Shown in pieces: positions 1 through 8,662 of a DNA stretch of 20,678 bases; the stretch's first letter is position 1, and every line of letters begins with the position of its first letter. Both the position numbers and the translations under genes were made by a program. Source of the DNA: Hydnum rufescens UP504 (Eukaryota > Basidiomycota > Agaricomycetes > Cantharellales > Hydnaceae); assembly GCA_014904985.1 (NCBI GenBank), contig MU129214.1, forward strand, positions 3,036 through 23,713, in the 5' to 3' direction. The notes below the pieces were generated by a model, which worked only from the letters and a program-made list of their open reading frames with translations, was not told where the DNA came from and did no database searches.

Positions 1-290
1 TACAAAAAGCGAATTCTAACTACACTTTGACTAAGGTCTCAAGAAGAGATTCTTAGGGTGTGGTAATTTGACTGAAAGACACATTCTCACTTAATTGCTT
101 GGGCTTTGTTGGCTCACTGCAATTTCCCCTGTTCAAAAGACCTTCCCCCTCTCGAACCTGAACATCCGGATTAGATCTGTGATCCCCTCTTTCGTCCCCG
201 ACTCAACATCGTGGACAGTAGTTGGATTGGTTTAATAACCAACCTACTTACAGCGGTCGCCGATGTTGTATTCAACCCAGATGCCGTATC
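1..290. repeat. Diverged copy 1 of a dispersed block (copy 2 at 15,095-15,375)
   Basis: The plus strand here aligns nearly colinearly with 15,095-15,375. Shared landmarks in order are GAATTCTA, CTACACTTTG, a CTCAAGAGGAGA-like stretch, CTTAGGGTGTGG, ATTGCTTGGGC, AAAGACCTT, TCGAACCTGAACATCCGGATT versus its TCGAGCC counterpart, and ATCGTGGAC. Spacing between landmarks is similar, but substitutions and small indels are many, so this is an old duplication. On the minus strand both copies have a GTAAGT splice-donor match at the same relative place (intron side starting at 251 here and 15349 there), preceded by a short similar peptide, V-[E/D]-Y. This could be a piece of a multicopy minus-strand gene, or a repeat serving as the leader of the plus-strand gene starting at 263. 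The homology reaches the window edge, so its true left end is unseen. Confidence 0.7.
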
Positions 291-1854
291 TCACTTACAT
301 CTCATGTCAACCTTCCAACCCCTCCCCCCCAGCTGAAGCAGATATTGTATGGGTTCCCAATGTCAGTGTCAAGCTAGTTAACCAGTATTGGCAACACTTA
401 GAGATCTTTGTCTCCACTCGATATGATCACTTTAGAAAGTGGTGTTCAGCTGGTCAAGCTGTAGGACTCCAGGGTGCTCTGAGTAATGTGATCCTTCCCA
501 TTCGACTGGAAATCATCCACAATGCCTCTTTTTTCGACCTTGATTCACTATCATACACTTACAAGGATTTCAACGCATTGCGTGGGCTCGTTATGGATTA
601 CATTCAGGTTGCATACGAATATGGCGCCTTTGCACATATGATGATGCACTGGTGTATCAATTGCCTGGTCTCTGAAAATTCAGAGGCCCGTGCTTATTTT
701 GGTGTGGACGATGATCTAATGGGTGCCATGTATGTCCATTCAATGGAAGGTCCTTGGCTCCAAGACCTCCTCCATCATGAAGTTCCTGTGTGGGGTATCT
801 GGCTCAGACAGTGTGGCATAGATGTTAAGCTTATGCATGGCCTTCATCGCAATTCTCCTGATGGCAATCAGTCCGGTGGCATCCCAGATGAAGCCAAAAG
901 GAAGATGGTCACTCAGAACATTTATGTCCAGCTCCTCATGGAGCACAACTGTCCTGATCCTTGCATCATCGCCCCTCGTCGTTATCCTGGAGTCCTTCCT
1001 GATGAACCCATGGAAGATATAGTCCTGTGCTACGTTATTGGGAACAATTCTCTGATTCTTGGGACTAGTTCTCTAACTCCTAATCCATCTATGATGTATT
1101 CCTGAAGAGTACCTTTGGCTATGGTCCTTTTACTCTGGTTCGTGCTTCCAGGGATCATCCTGTGACGGGGATGGAGATATTCTTGGAAAGCTCACAGGAT
1201 TCAGATCTTGAGGATGAAAGTTCGGGTTCTGATTCGCCCATACATGTTCAGCCTATAAGAGGTGAGACAGACGCAGAGTATGATCAATGGGTTGTCATTG
1301 CAACTGTGAAGAAGAGGAAAGTGAAGGAGGCTGCCAATAAGACACAAGAGGCGGCTCACCAGTTGATGAAGCAAGCCCATAATGGTGATGAGGAGGCTCT
1401 ACTCAATATAAAGCATCAGCGGGCAGCTGCCCAGGGAAAAAGGCAAAATCTCTCAGCCCTTTTGATGCATGCCTTGTTATAGAATGGAGGGATCCTTGCA
1501 ATGCGCAAGTGAATGTGATTCGGAAGGAGAAGAAGCTTCAGGCATGAGCAAGGCATTATGGTTGGGATGTTGATGAGACTCTTGGAGCTAGCACTAGCTC
1601 AGGCTTGGCGAGTGCACATCCAAGCACTCATCAGGCTGCCTCGTCCCATCATCCCCCTTCGAGATCTCCCCTTTGTGTCCTGATACCCCCTCCTAGTGCA
1701 CCTCCACCTCCACCTCGTGCACCGACACCACCTCACATTCCTACACCCCATTGCAAGTCTACACCCCTCCTCGCATACCAACACCATGTCCCCATGTGCC
1801 TATGCCCCCTTGTGTGCCGACATCCCCTCCTCAGGAACTGACACCTCCTCGGAA

Positions 1855-2025
1855 ATCGACACTCACACCTTGTGAGTTGACCCCCCTGCCTTGCAAGTTG
1901 ACTCCCCCGCCTCATGAGTTGACACCCCCCCTCGCAATTGACTCCCCGCCTTGTGACTTGACCCCCCCACCTCGTGAGTTGACTTCTCTGCCTCATGAGT
2001 TGACACCCCACCCGCGAACTGAGTC
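1855..2025 (+). repeat. About 24-bp tandem repeat encoding a Pro-rich octapeptide
   Basis: Repeated blocks of GAGTTGACxCCCCCxCCT occur head to tail with small length changes. They encode a degenerate series of the form [H/R/C]-E-L-T-P-P-P. The repeat lies in the disordered tail of the gene starting at 263. Length variation not divisible by three explains why the reading frame jumps in this part. Confidence 0.75.
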
Positions 2026-2218
2026 TCGCATGCTGACCCCCCCTCGATGTCTGGACCATGATGAGGAGCAGAGGGCTCATAAGAGGGTAGATAGTGAGTA
2101 CTATCCTTTTGTCTCGAGTGTTCTGTGGTACCAGGACAAAGTGCTTATCATTCATGCTTGGGGTCTCCAGGCAACTCTAGGTCAGATGATCACCCTTGCT
2201 CTCACTCTTCTCGCTCTT

Positions 2219-2338
2219 CTCGTTCCCATTCTCATCCTCACTCCTGTTCTCGTCCTCGCTCCCATTCTCGTCCTTGCTCCCATTCTCATCCTCGCTCCCA
2301 CTCTTGTCCTCACACCTGTTCTCGTCCTTGCACCTGTT
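2219..2338 (+). repeat. 18-bp tandem repeat, six full units plus a partial one
   Basis: Six consecutive 18-bp units (2231-2338), with a 12-bp partial unit before them, follow the pattern CTCGTCCTCGCTCCCATT with substitutions. In the frame open from 2125 to 2367 they encode a hexapeptide of type S-[R/H]-P-x-[S/T]-[H/C]. In another frame they encode a Leu/Ile/Val/Pro hexapeptide. The Ser/Arg/His reading follows SSRSSRSH and fits the hydrophilic tail of the upstream broken gene better. Confidence 0.85.
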
Positions 2339-2480
2339 CTCCGCAATATCACACCTGCTCCCCATGAATCACACCTGCTCCCTGCAATATTGCACCCACT
2401 CCCCTCAATATCGCACCCACTCCCTCAATATCACACCTGCTCCCCACAATATCGCACCTGCTCCCACAATATTGCTCTCA
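2339..2480 (+). repeat. Short degenerate repeat with CAATAT-CACC-TGCTCCC units
   Basis: About six degenerate units of roughly 20-27 bp contain CAATATCGCACC or CAATATCACACC followed by TGCTCCC or CACTCCC. They directly follow the 18-bp array and extend the low-complexity tail. Unit length varies, so no single reading frame is preserved. Confidence 0.7.
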
Positions 2481-2615
2481 CTCTCAATCTCAATCTCGCT
2501 CTCAGCCTCGTTCTGATCCCGCTCTCGCCCATGCTCCTGTGTCAGGATCAAATTGACATTTGCTTCCGCCTAAGGACTTACCCGTCAGAGTATCATTCTT
2601 CATCGACTCTATCAT

Positions 2616-3047
2616 ATGGTGCCTACTTCCTCAAATGCTCTTGTCTCCTCTCTCCCTCCATTCACTACGGGGGTTATTGTCATCCTTGCCATTATTGGCA
2701 TTTCTCTTATTATTATTGCCCTTGTTCTATCAGGCCTCGGCCAGCGGGCTATGGGCTGGGTAGTCAACCAGTGGCAGCATTGGCGCCTTGTCAGCACCTG
2801 TCGTTCCCTCGCTCCCCACATGAGTCCATGGAGTTGCCAATCCAGACTCCCCTCCTCCTCCTCTACCCCAGTCCCTGAATCCACATCACCTGTCCCAATC
2901 CATACTCCATCCACATCATTACGGTCATTTGACACTTTGGACACCTTTGGAGTACCAGGCGTACACTGCCTTGGAAGTACATACGCTAAGGGGGATACAT
3001 ATGGAAGTTGGGGCATAGCCATGTGGAGGTGCGCACAGGATTCGTAA
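2616..3047 (+). CDS. Possible small single-pass membrane protein; weakly supported frame
   Basis: An ATG at 2616 opens 143 codons. Residues about 18-42 are strongly hydrophobic (GVIVILAIIGISLIIIALVL), long enough for one membrane helix. The rest is Ser/Pro/Thr-rich with no recognised domain. There is no signal-peptide-like cleavage pattern and no convincing intron. The frame follows the decayed tail of the gene starting at 263 and could be part of that gene in another frame, or a chance frame. Without homologues I treat it as a candidate only. Confidence 0.25.
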   Translation: MVPTSSNALVSSLPPFTTGVIVILAIIGISLIIIALVLSGLGQRAMGWVVNQWQHWRLVSTCRSLAPHMSPWSCQSRLPSSSSTPVPESTSPVPIHTPSTSLRSFDTLDTFGVPGVHCLGSTYAKGDTYGSWGIAMWRCAQDS

Positions 3048-3430
3048 CACAGCTGCATCAGCTTAGTGAGGCTTAGTGATGGTGGCTGTGGAGGCTGACT
3101 GATGGGCTGTGGAGCCGGCATTCTAGGAGGATCCGGAAGGTTATGGAAGACGGCGGAAGGCTCTGGAAGGTTGGAGGCTGTGTGCAGGAAATAGTATTTA
3201 TAGCCTTCGCAGTTGGGGGATCACCAGTTTCGATCTCTCAGGATTCCCACTGCGATAGGTGCGAGACTTGTGTGTCCCTTGTTGTGTGGTGTATACTCAG
3301 GATTCCCACTGCGATAGTGTGTGGTTAATTAATCTCTTTCCTCTTTCTGTTTGTGGCTTCGACGGCAGTGTCGCCCTGACACCCTGTCTCATCTCCATTT
3401 CCTCGAAATTGGACTCGAACTCAATCCCCT
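3044..3430 (+). promoter_or_regulatory. LTR-like or promoter-like non-coding stretch left of the palindrome
   Basis: No credible coding is present. A TATTTATA box lies at 3195-3202. A 21-bp direct repeat (TCAGGATTCCCACTGCGATAG) is found at 3238-3258 and again at 3297-3317, a 59-bp period. Several GGAAGG and GTTGGAGGCTG runs precede the TATA box. The organisation (repeated G-rich upstream part, TATA box, then pyrimidine-rich sequence) resembles a fungal retrotransposon LTR, and the chromodomain fragment on the far side of the palindrome would fit a gypsy element. I found no second copy in the window and no convincing TG...CA ends or primer-binding site, so the LTR reading is tentative. Confidence 0.3.
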
Positions 3431-3433
3431 CAG

Positions 3434-3520
3434 CACCTGATGATGTAGCCTTTTTGCATTGGAAACAGTAAGTTACTGTGAGAGCTTTGCAAAGATTACA
3501 GTAAGTTACCATTACCACGT
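3434..3520 (+). repeat. Left palindrome terminus with paired subterminal motifs
   Basis: The end sequence CACCTGATGATGTAGCC is followed by two copies of ACAGTAAGTTAC (3465-3476 and 3498-3509, 33 bp apart). The first is part of a short palindrome, CAGTAAGTTACTG. The mirror image lies at about 8181-8267. Repeated subterminal motifs just inside a terminus are what one expects of transposase-binding sites in cut-and-paste elements; that role is inference. Confidence 0.6.
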
Positions 3521-3904
3521 TTTTGATGCATCAGGTTGGCTATTGCATCAGCTGTGGTAACCCTGGGCATTTTAATATCAGCCAATGGCTCAGTTGGGTT
3601 CTTAATGGATTTGCATCCAATCATTTCCTATTTAGGATAATTTCCATACTGGGTTTGGGGTGACTAAAAATATTATATAATGATTCCCAAATGGTATCCA
3701 GTTACATAATACACTGATTCCTATTGAAAAAAAGCCTAAATGCGGAAATTAGATGAACTACATCCAGAAAAATTTTCCCCATCCAGCCCAATGGGGGCCC
3801 AGGACCAGGGGGTGGTGCCTGGGATGGATGGATGGACCCCTAGGGACCCTGATACAGTGAAAAAACCAGGCCCAGGGCCACTGGTTAGTGCCTGAAACAA
3901 TGAG

Positions 3905-5065
3905 AACAGTAAAACAGCACCGGAACCACCGGAAATTGCCGCAAAATAAGCGCTGGGTGGACGAGTCTGAAATTTGGCACATAATTAGAGACTATTAGGA
4001 TGCAAATCATATCAAAATTTCAGCCCAATCCATGCATTACTTATGGAGATATGGGCCAAACAGGATTAGACATTAAAAATTGATTTCCTCCCCCTATAAA
4101 ATAGCGAGGGACTTGAAAATTCACACATAGTATGAGGTCACTATGAAGCAACTATGTGCCAAAAATCAGCCCAATACATGAACCTAAAGAGGGGAACTGG
4201 GCAGGGAGGACCGAACCACCGGAAGTTGCCGGAACCTAAGCGCTGGGCGGACGTGTCTGAAATTTGGCACATGATTAGAGACTATTAGGGTGCAAATCAT
4301 ATCAAAATTTCAGCCCAATACATGCATTACTTAGGGAGATATGAACCAAACAAGTTTACACATTAAAAAGTGATTTCCTCCCCCTATAAAATAGCTAGGG
4401 ACTTGAAAATTTACACCAATTATGATGTCATTATGAAGTAATCATGTGCCAAAAATCAGCCCAATCCATGCACTTAAAGAGGGGGAACTGGGCAGGGGGG
4501 ACTGGAACCACCGGAAGTTGCCGGAAAATAGGAACTGAGTGGATGAGTCTGAAATCTGGCACATATAAAGAGACTATTAGACCAAAGATCATATCAAAAT
4601 TTCAGCCCAATCCATGCATTACTTATGGAGATATGAGCCAAACAAGTTTACACATTAAAAATTGATTTCCTCCCCCTATAAAATAGCTAGGGACTTGAAA
4701 CTTTACACAGATTATAATGTCATTATGAAGTAATCATGTGCCAAAAATCAGCCTAATCCATCCACTTAAAGAGGGGGAACTGGGCAAGGGGGACTGGAAC
4801 CACCGGAAGATGCCGGAAAATAAGCACTGGGTGGACGAGTCTGAAACTCGGCACATGGGAAGAGACTATTAGACCAAAAATCATATCAAAATTTCAGCCC
4901 AATCCATGCATTACTTATGGAGATATGAGCCAAACAAGTCTGGACATTGAAAATTGATTGACCCCCCCTACAGTCAAGATATGAACTTGAAATTTTACAC
5001 AGAGTATAGTCATATAATGTACTATGTGTATACCAAATATCAGCCCAATCAGTTGGGTTTGAGAC
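3905..5065 (+). repeat. About 291-bp tandem repeat, four copies, left arm
   Basis: The landmark ACGAGTCTGA (with variants) occurs at 3961, 4251, 4543 and 4835, giving periods of 290, 292 and 292. Each unit also holds CCGGAAGTTGCCGGAA-like sequence, GAGACTATTAG, TTTCAGCCCAATCCATGCA, a TCCTCCCCCTATAAAATAG segment (CTACAGTCAAGAT in the last copy), and a second ATCAGCCCAATCCATGCA-like segment about 146 bp after the first. The 291-bp unit may therefore itself be an old dimer of about 146 bp. The last copy is diverged and ends in the unique centre of the arm. Confidence 0.9.
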
Positions 5066-6780
5066 ATTCAACTCCCTTGGCAGGCAGAAAAGAGAACAAA
5101 CCCCACCATAAATGTGAATCACCCCACATTGGGCCCAAAATAGGTGGAATTGACCTGTAATATTATGATACAGACTATATCCAAAAATGGAATGAATTGG
5201 ATGTGTGGAAGTGGCTGAAATTGAGGGGGAGGGGGAGGACAATCAAAAGGGAATTACACAGGATGTAGAGCAGGGATGGATCTGATATTAGGCCACTAGT
5301 GTAATACAGATATGGGGAGTTCATATGCCAAACATCAGCCTAACCAGACTCCATTTAGGCATTGCTCCACATCATCCCCCCCTAACTCACAATTTCCTAC
5401 CCAGGCCTTCCATCCATGCCATTACCCTGAAAATTCACAGTTGGCCCATCCAAACACATTCATAACATCCCTCAAAATTTCAGATATCTTATTGCAATGT
5501 GAGACCTTGCAGAATATTTTCAAGTTTCACTGTAATACACCCTCCAGTGGGGGCACTTCCAGGGCTCCAATGACTCTGATTTTTTGTAGGCCACACCTGG
5601 TCACCATTTGAGGCCCAGGTGCAAAATTTCAGGCCATTCTAAGCACTTCTGGAATTGGTCACATGACCCAGATCTTCCCCTCCCCCTGCTTCACTCAGTG
5701 ATCCAATTTGCATGGACTTTGTGGCCATTTGTAGTAGTAGTAGGTGACACCCATGATTCCAATTTGAAGACATTCCATGGAATATTTATTGAGTTATTCA
5801 AGAAACATTCCAGATCAATTCAATTTGAGGTCAGAACCACGGTATTTCCACTAAATACTGTAGTTCTGACCTCAAATTGAATTGATCTGGAATGTTTCTT
5901 GAATAACTCAATAAATATTCCATGGAATGTCTTCAAATTGGAATCATGGGGTGTCACCTACTACTACTACAAATGGCCACAAAGTCCATGCAAATTGGAT
6001 CACTGAGTGAAGCAGGGGGAGGGGAAGATCTGGGTCATGTGACCAATTCCAGAAGTGCTTAGAATGGCCTGAAATTTTGCACCTGGGCCTCAAATGGTGA
6101 CCAGGTGTGGCCTACAAAAAATCAGAGTCATTGGAGCCCTGGAAGTGCCCCCACTGGAGGGTGTATTACAGTGAAACTTGAAAATATTCTGCAAGGTCTC
6201 ACATTGCAATAAGATATCTGAAATTTTGAGGGATGTTATGAATGTGTTTGGATGGGCCAACTGTGAATTTTCAGGGTAATGGCATGGATGGAAGGCCCTG
6301 GGTAGGAAATTGTGAGTTAGGGGGGGATGATGTGGAGCAATGCCTAAATGGAGTCTGGTTAGGCTGATGTTTGGCATATGAACTCCCCATATCTGTATTA
6401 CACTAGTGGCCTAATATCAGATCCATCCCTGCTCTACATCCTGTGTAATTCCCTTTTGATTGTCCTCCCCTCCCCCTCAATTTCAGCCACTTCCACACAT
6501 CCAATTCATTCCATTTTTGGATATAGTCTGTATCATAATATTACAGGTCAATTCCACCTATTTTGGGCCCAATGTGGGGTGATTCACATTTATGGTGGGT
6601 TTGTTCTCTTTTCTGCCTGCCAAGGGAGTTGAATGTCTCAAACCCAACTGATTGGGCTGATATTTGGTATACATATAGTACATTATATGACTATACTCTG
6701 TGTAAAATTTCAAGTTCATATCTTGACTGTAGGGGGGGTCAATCAATTTTCAATGTCCAGACTTGTTTGGCTCATATCTC
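4921..6780. other. CpG-depleted core of the palindrome
   Basis: Reading every line, I find a single CG dinucleotide in about 1.86 kb, inside CCACGG near the centre (5840). The flanking tandem repeats keep CpGs, mostly clustered in one roughly 45-bp segment per unit that contains CCGGAA and GCGCTGGG. Non-coding, and no other structure seen apart from the palindrome itself. Confidence 0.85.
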
Positions 6781-7800
6781 CATAAGTAATGCATGGATTG
6801 GGCTGAAATTTTGATATGATTTTTGGTCTAATAGTCTCTTCCCATGTGCCGAGTTTCAGACTCGTCCACCCAGTGCTTATTTTCCAGCATCTTCTGGTGG
6901 TTCCAGTCCCCCTTGCCCAGTTCCCCCTCTTTAAGTGGATGGATTAGGCTGATTTTTGGCACATGATTACTTCATAATGACATTATAATCTGTGTAAAGT
7001 TTCAAGTCCCTAGCTATTTTATAGGGGAGGAAATCAATTTTTAATGTGTAAACTTGTTTGGCTCATATCTCCATAAGTAATGCATGGATTGGGCTGAAAT
7101 TTTGATATGATTTTTGGTCTAATAGTCTCTTTATATGTGCCAGATTTCAGACTCATCCACTCAGTTCCTATTTTCCGGCAACTTCCGGTGGTTCCAGTCC
7201 CCCCTGCCCAGTTCCCCCTCTTTAAGTGCATGGATTGGGCTGATTTTTGGCACATGATTACTTCATAATGACATCATAATTGGTGTAAATTTTCAAGTCC
7301 CTAGCTATTTTATAGGGGGAGGAAATCAATTTTTAATGTGTAAACTTGTTTGGTTCATATCTCCCTAAGTAATGCATGGATTGGGCTGAAATTTTGATAT
7401 GATTTGCATCCTAATAGTCTCTAATCATGTGCCAAATTTCAGACATGTCTGCCCAGCGCTTAGGTTCAGGCAACTTCCGGTGGTTCGGTCCTCCCTGCCC
7501 AGTTCCCCCTCTTTAGGTTCATGTATTGGGCTGATTTTTGGCACATAGTTGCTTCATAGTGACCTCATACTATGTGTGAATTTTCAAGTCCCTCGCTATT
7601 TTATAGGGGGAGGAAATCAATTTTTAATGTCTAATCCTGTTTGGCCCATATCTCCATAAGTAATGCATGGATTGGGCTGAAATTTTGATATGATTTGCGT
7701 CCTAATAGTCTCTAATTATGTGCCAAATTTCAGACTCGTCCACCCAGCGCTTATTTTTCGGCAATTTCCGGTGGTTCCGGTGCTGGTTTTACTGTTCTCA
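6640..7800 (-). repeat. About 291-bp tandem repeat, four copies, right arm (mirror)
   Basis: This is the reverse-complement counterpart of the left-arm array, with landmarks at about 6866, 7158, 7450 and 7740. Several single-base differences from the left copy are CpG transitions: left CCGGAAGATGCCGG near 4803-4816 reads as CCAG...CTGG on the right, and left GGCGGACGTG near 4248 reads as GGCAGACATG. Confidence 0.9.
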
Positions 7801-8267
7801 TTGTTTCAGGCACTAACCAGTGGCCCTGGGCCTGGTTTTTTCACTGTATCAGGGTCCCTAGGGGTCCATCCATCCATCCCAGGCACCACCCCCTGGTCCT
7901 GGGCCCCCATTGGGCTGGATGGGGAAAATTTTTCTGGATGTAGTTCATCTAATTTCCGCATTTAGGCTTTTTTTCAATAGGAATCAGTGTATTATGTAAC
8001 TGGATACCATTTGGGAATCATTATATAATATTTTTAGTCACCCCAAACCCAGTATGGAAATTATCCTAAATAGGAAATGATTGGATGCAAATCCATTAAG
8101 AACCCAACTGAGCCATTGGCTGATATTAAAATGCCCAGGGTTACCACAGCTGATGCAATAGCCAACCTGATGCATCAAAAACGTGGTAATGGTAACTTAC
8201 TGTAATCTTTGCAAAGCTCTCACAGTAACTTACTGTTTCCAATGCAAAAAGGCTACATCATCAGGTG

Positions 8268-8537
8268 TGTGACGAGCAAGATGATGAACGAGCCAGGCTC
8301 CCCGAGCTAAGGGAACTGGCAAAGGAAGAAGAATACGAAGTAGAGAAAATCGTAGGACACCACTACAATTGGTCGAGGAGAAGGAGGGAGTACCTAGTGA
8401 GGTGGAAAGGGTATGGGCCTGAGCACGACACGTTCGAGCCCGAGCCGGGGCCACAGAACACCTTTTCTCGCCTCAGGGAGTACCACAGGACCCTGGAAGA
8501 ACGTGGCAGTGAAAATGAGGACTCCATGAGGCCATAG
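8268..8537 (+). pseudogene. Chromodomain tail of a Ty3/gypsy (chromovirus) integrase, truncated by the palindrome
   Basis: The frame runs from the palindrome edge to a TAG at 8535-8537. It encodes an acidic lead-in and then a classical chromodomain: EYEVEKIVGHH, a short basic stretch, EYLVRWKGYG, DTFEPE, and a C-terminal LREYHRTLEE helix. The aromatic-cage candidates (Tyr in EYEVE, Trp and Tyr in VRWKGY) are present, and the usual TWEP is TFEP. In fungal chromoviruses this module sits at the C-terminus of the Pol integrase and is thought to steer integration to methylated histone H3. No reverse transcriptase, RNase H or integrase core lies upstream: the palindrome starts directly there. The pol gene is therefore cut off, by insertion plus deletion or by rearrangement. 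There is no ATG at the start of this frame, so it is a remnant. Confidence 0.85.
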
Positions 8538-8577
8538 TAGAGTCCCCCACTTATACATTCCTCCCAGCACTCGTAGA

Positions 8578-8662
8578 TTCCCTCTTTTCCCTCTTTTCTC
8601 TCTCTCTTCCCCTTCTTCTCTCCTCAACCTCAGTCTCAACCTCCACTTTGATCTCAACCCTG
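8578..8662 (+). promoter_or_regulatory. Pyrimidine-rich tract before the next frame
   Basis: About 85 bases are almost pure C/T, strongest at 8578-8627, between the chromodomain stop and the ATG at 8663. CT-rich blocks just upstream of the start are common in core promoters of filamentous fungi. A retrotransposon polypurine tract would be purine-rich on this strand, so I do not read it as one. Confidence 0.45.

Larger units (their letters stand above)
263..2370 (+). pseudogene. Broken gene of unknown function with Pro/Ser-rich repeat tail
   Basis: The ATG at 263 opens a frame to about 1033 encoding an aromatic-rich globular region with no catalytic motif I can name. It includes VWVPNVSVKLVNQYW and a later HHEVPVWGIWL. 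A probable intron, 1034-1107 (weak GTTATT donor, CTAAC branch site near 1073, acceptor CTGAAG), joins it in phase to a frame that runs to about 1440 and carries an acidic Ser-rich stretch (LESSQDSDLEDESSGSDS) and a basic KKRKVKEAANK segment. The frame then shifts by one base near the A-run at 1438-1448 and continues as ...PFDACLVIEWRDP..., with an in-frame TGA at 1545-1547 before ARHYGWDVDE. The tail (about 1600-2370) is Pro/Ser/His-rich low complexity and again changes frame. Codon-level decay is clear, although the homopolymer shift could be an assembly error. It resembles multicopy agaricomycete hypothetical proteins; that resemblance is an impression, not a search result. Confidence 0.6.
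3434..8267. mobile_element. 4.8 kb near-perfect palindrome (fold-back-type element), non-coding
   Basis: The sequence from CACCTGATGATGTAGCC at 3434 inward is matched as reverse complement from 8267 inward. Paired positions sum to 11,700-11,701 along the whole length, so net indels are very small. The arms (about 3434-5847 and 5853-8267) meet at a core where only about five bases cannot pair (around 5848-5852), with a few mismatches just outside. Flanks outside 3434 and 8267 are unrelated, so the palindrome has defined ends. No long open frame has protein-like content, and the modest frames in one arm are mirrored in the other. I see no clear target-site duplication. It is best described as a fold-back or hairpin element, or an inverted dimer of a 2.4 kb non-autonomous element. 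The family is not identified. A transcript from either side would form a very long hairpin RNA. Confidence 0.85.

Noticed and set aside
2612..3121. 169-codon minus-strand frame opposite 2616-3047
   Set aside because: Low-complexity antisense of the plus-strand region, with no independent support.
3409..3430. TGGACTCGAACTCAATCCCC as a retrotransposon primer-binding site or tRNA B-box
   Set aside because: It resembles a tRNA T-loop in reverse, but no acceptor stem or full cloverleaf can be built, and a T-loop directly next to CCA does not match a mature tRNA 3' end.
4444..4665. Frames inside the palindrome arms (for example 4444-4665, 5312-5611 and mirrored minus-strand frames)
   Set aside because: They are repeat translations mirrored between arms, with unremarkable composition and frame lengths set by the 291-bp unit; no protein-like signature.
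3434..8267. Palindrome as a missed-adapter sequencing artefact
   Set aside because: Both ends stop at defined points with unrelated flanks, and the arms differ at CpG sites. An artefact would mirror the flank too and would not show methylation-type changes. Long-read confirmation is still advisable.
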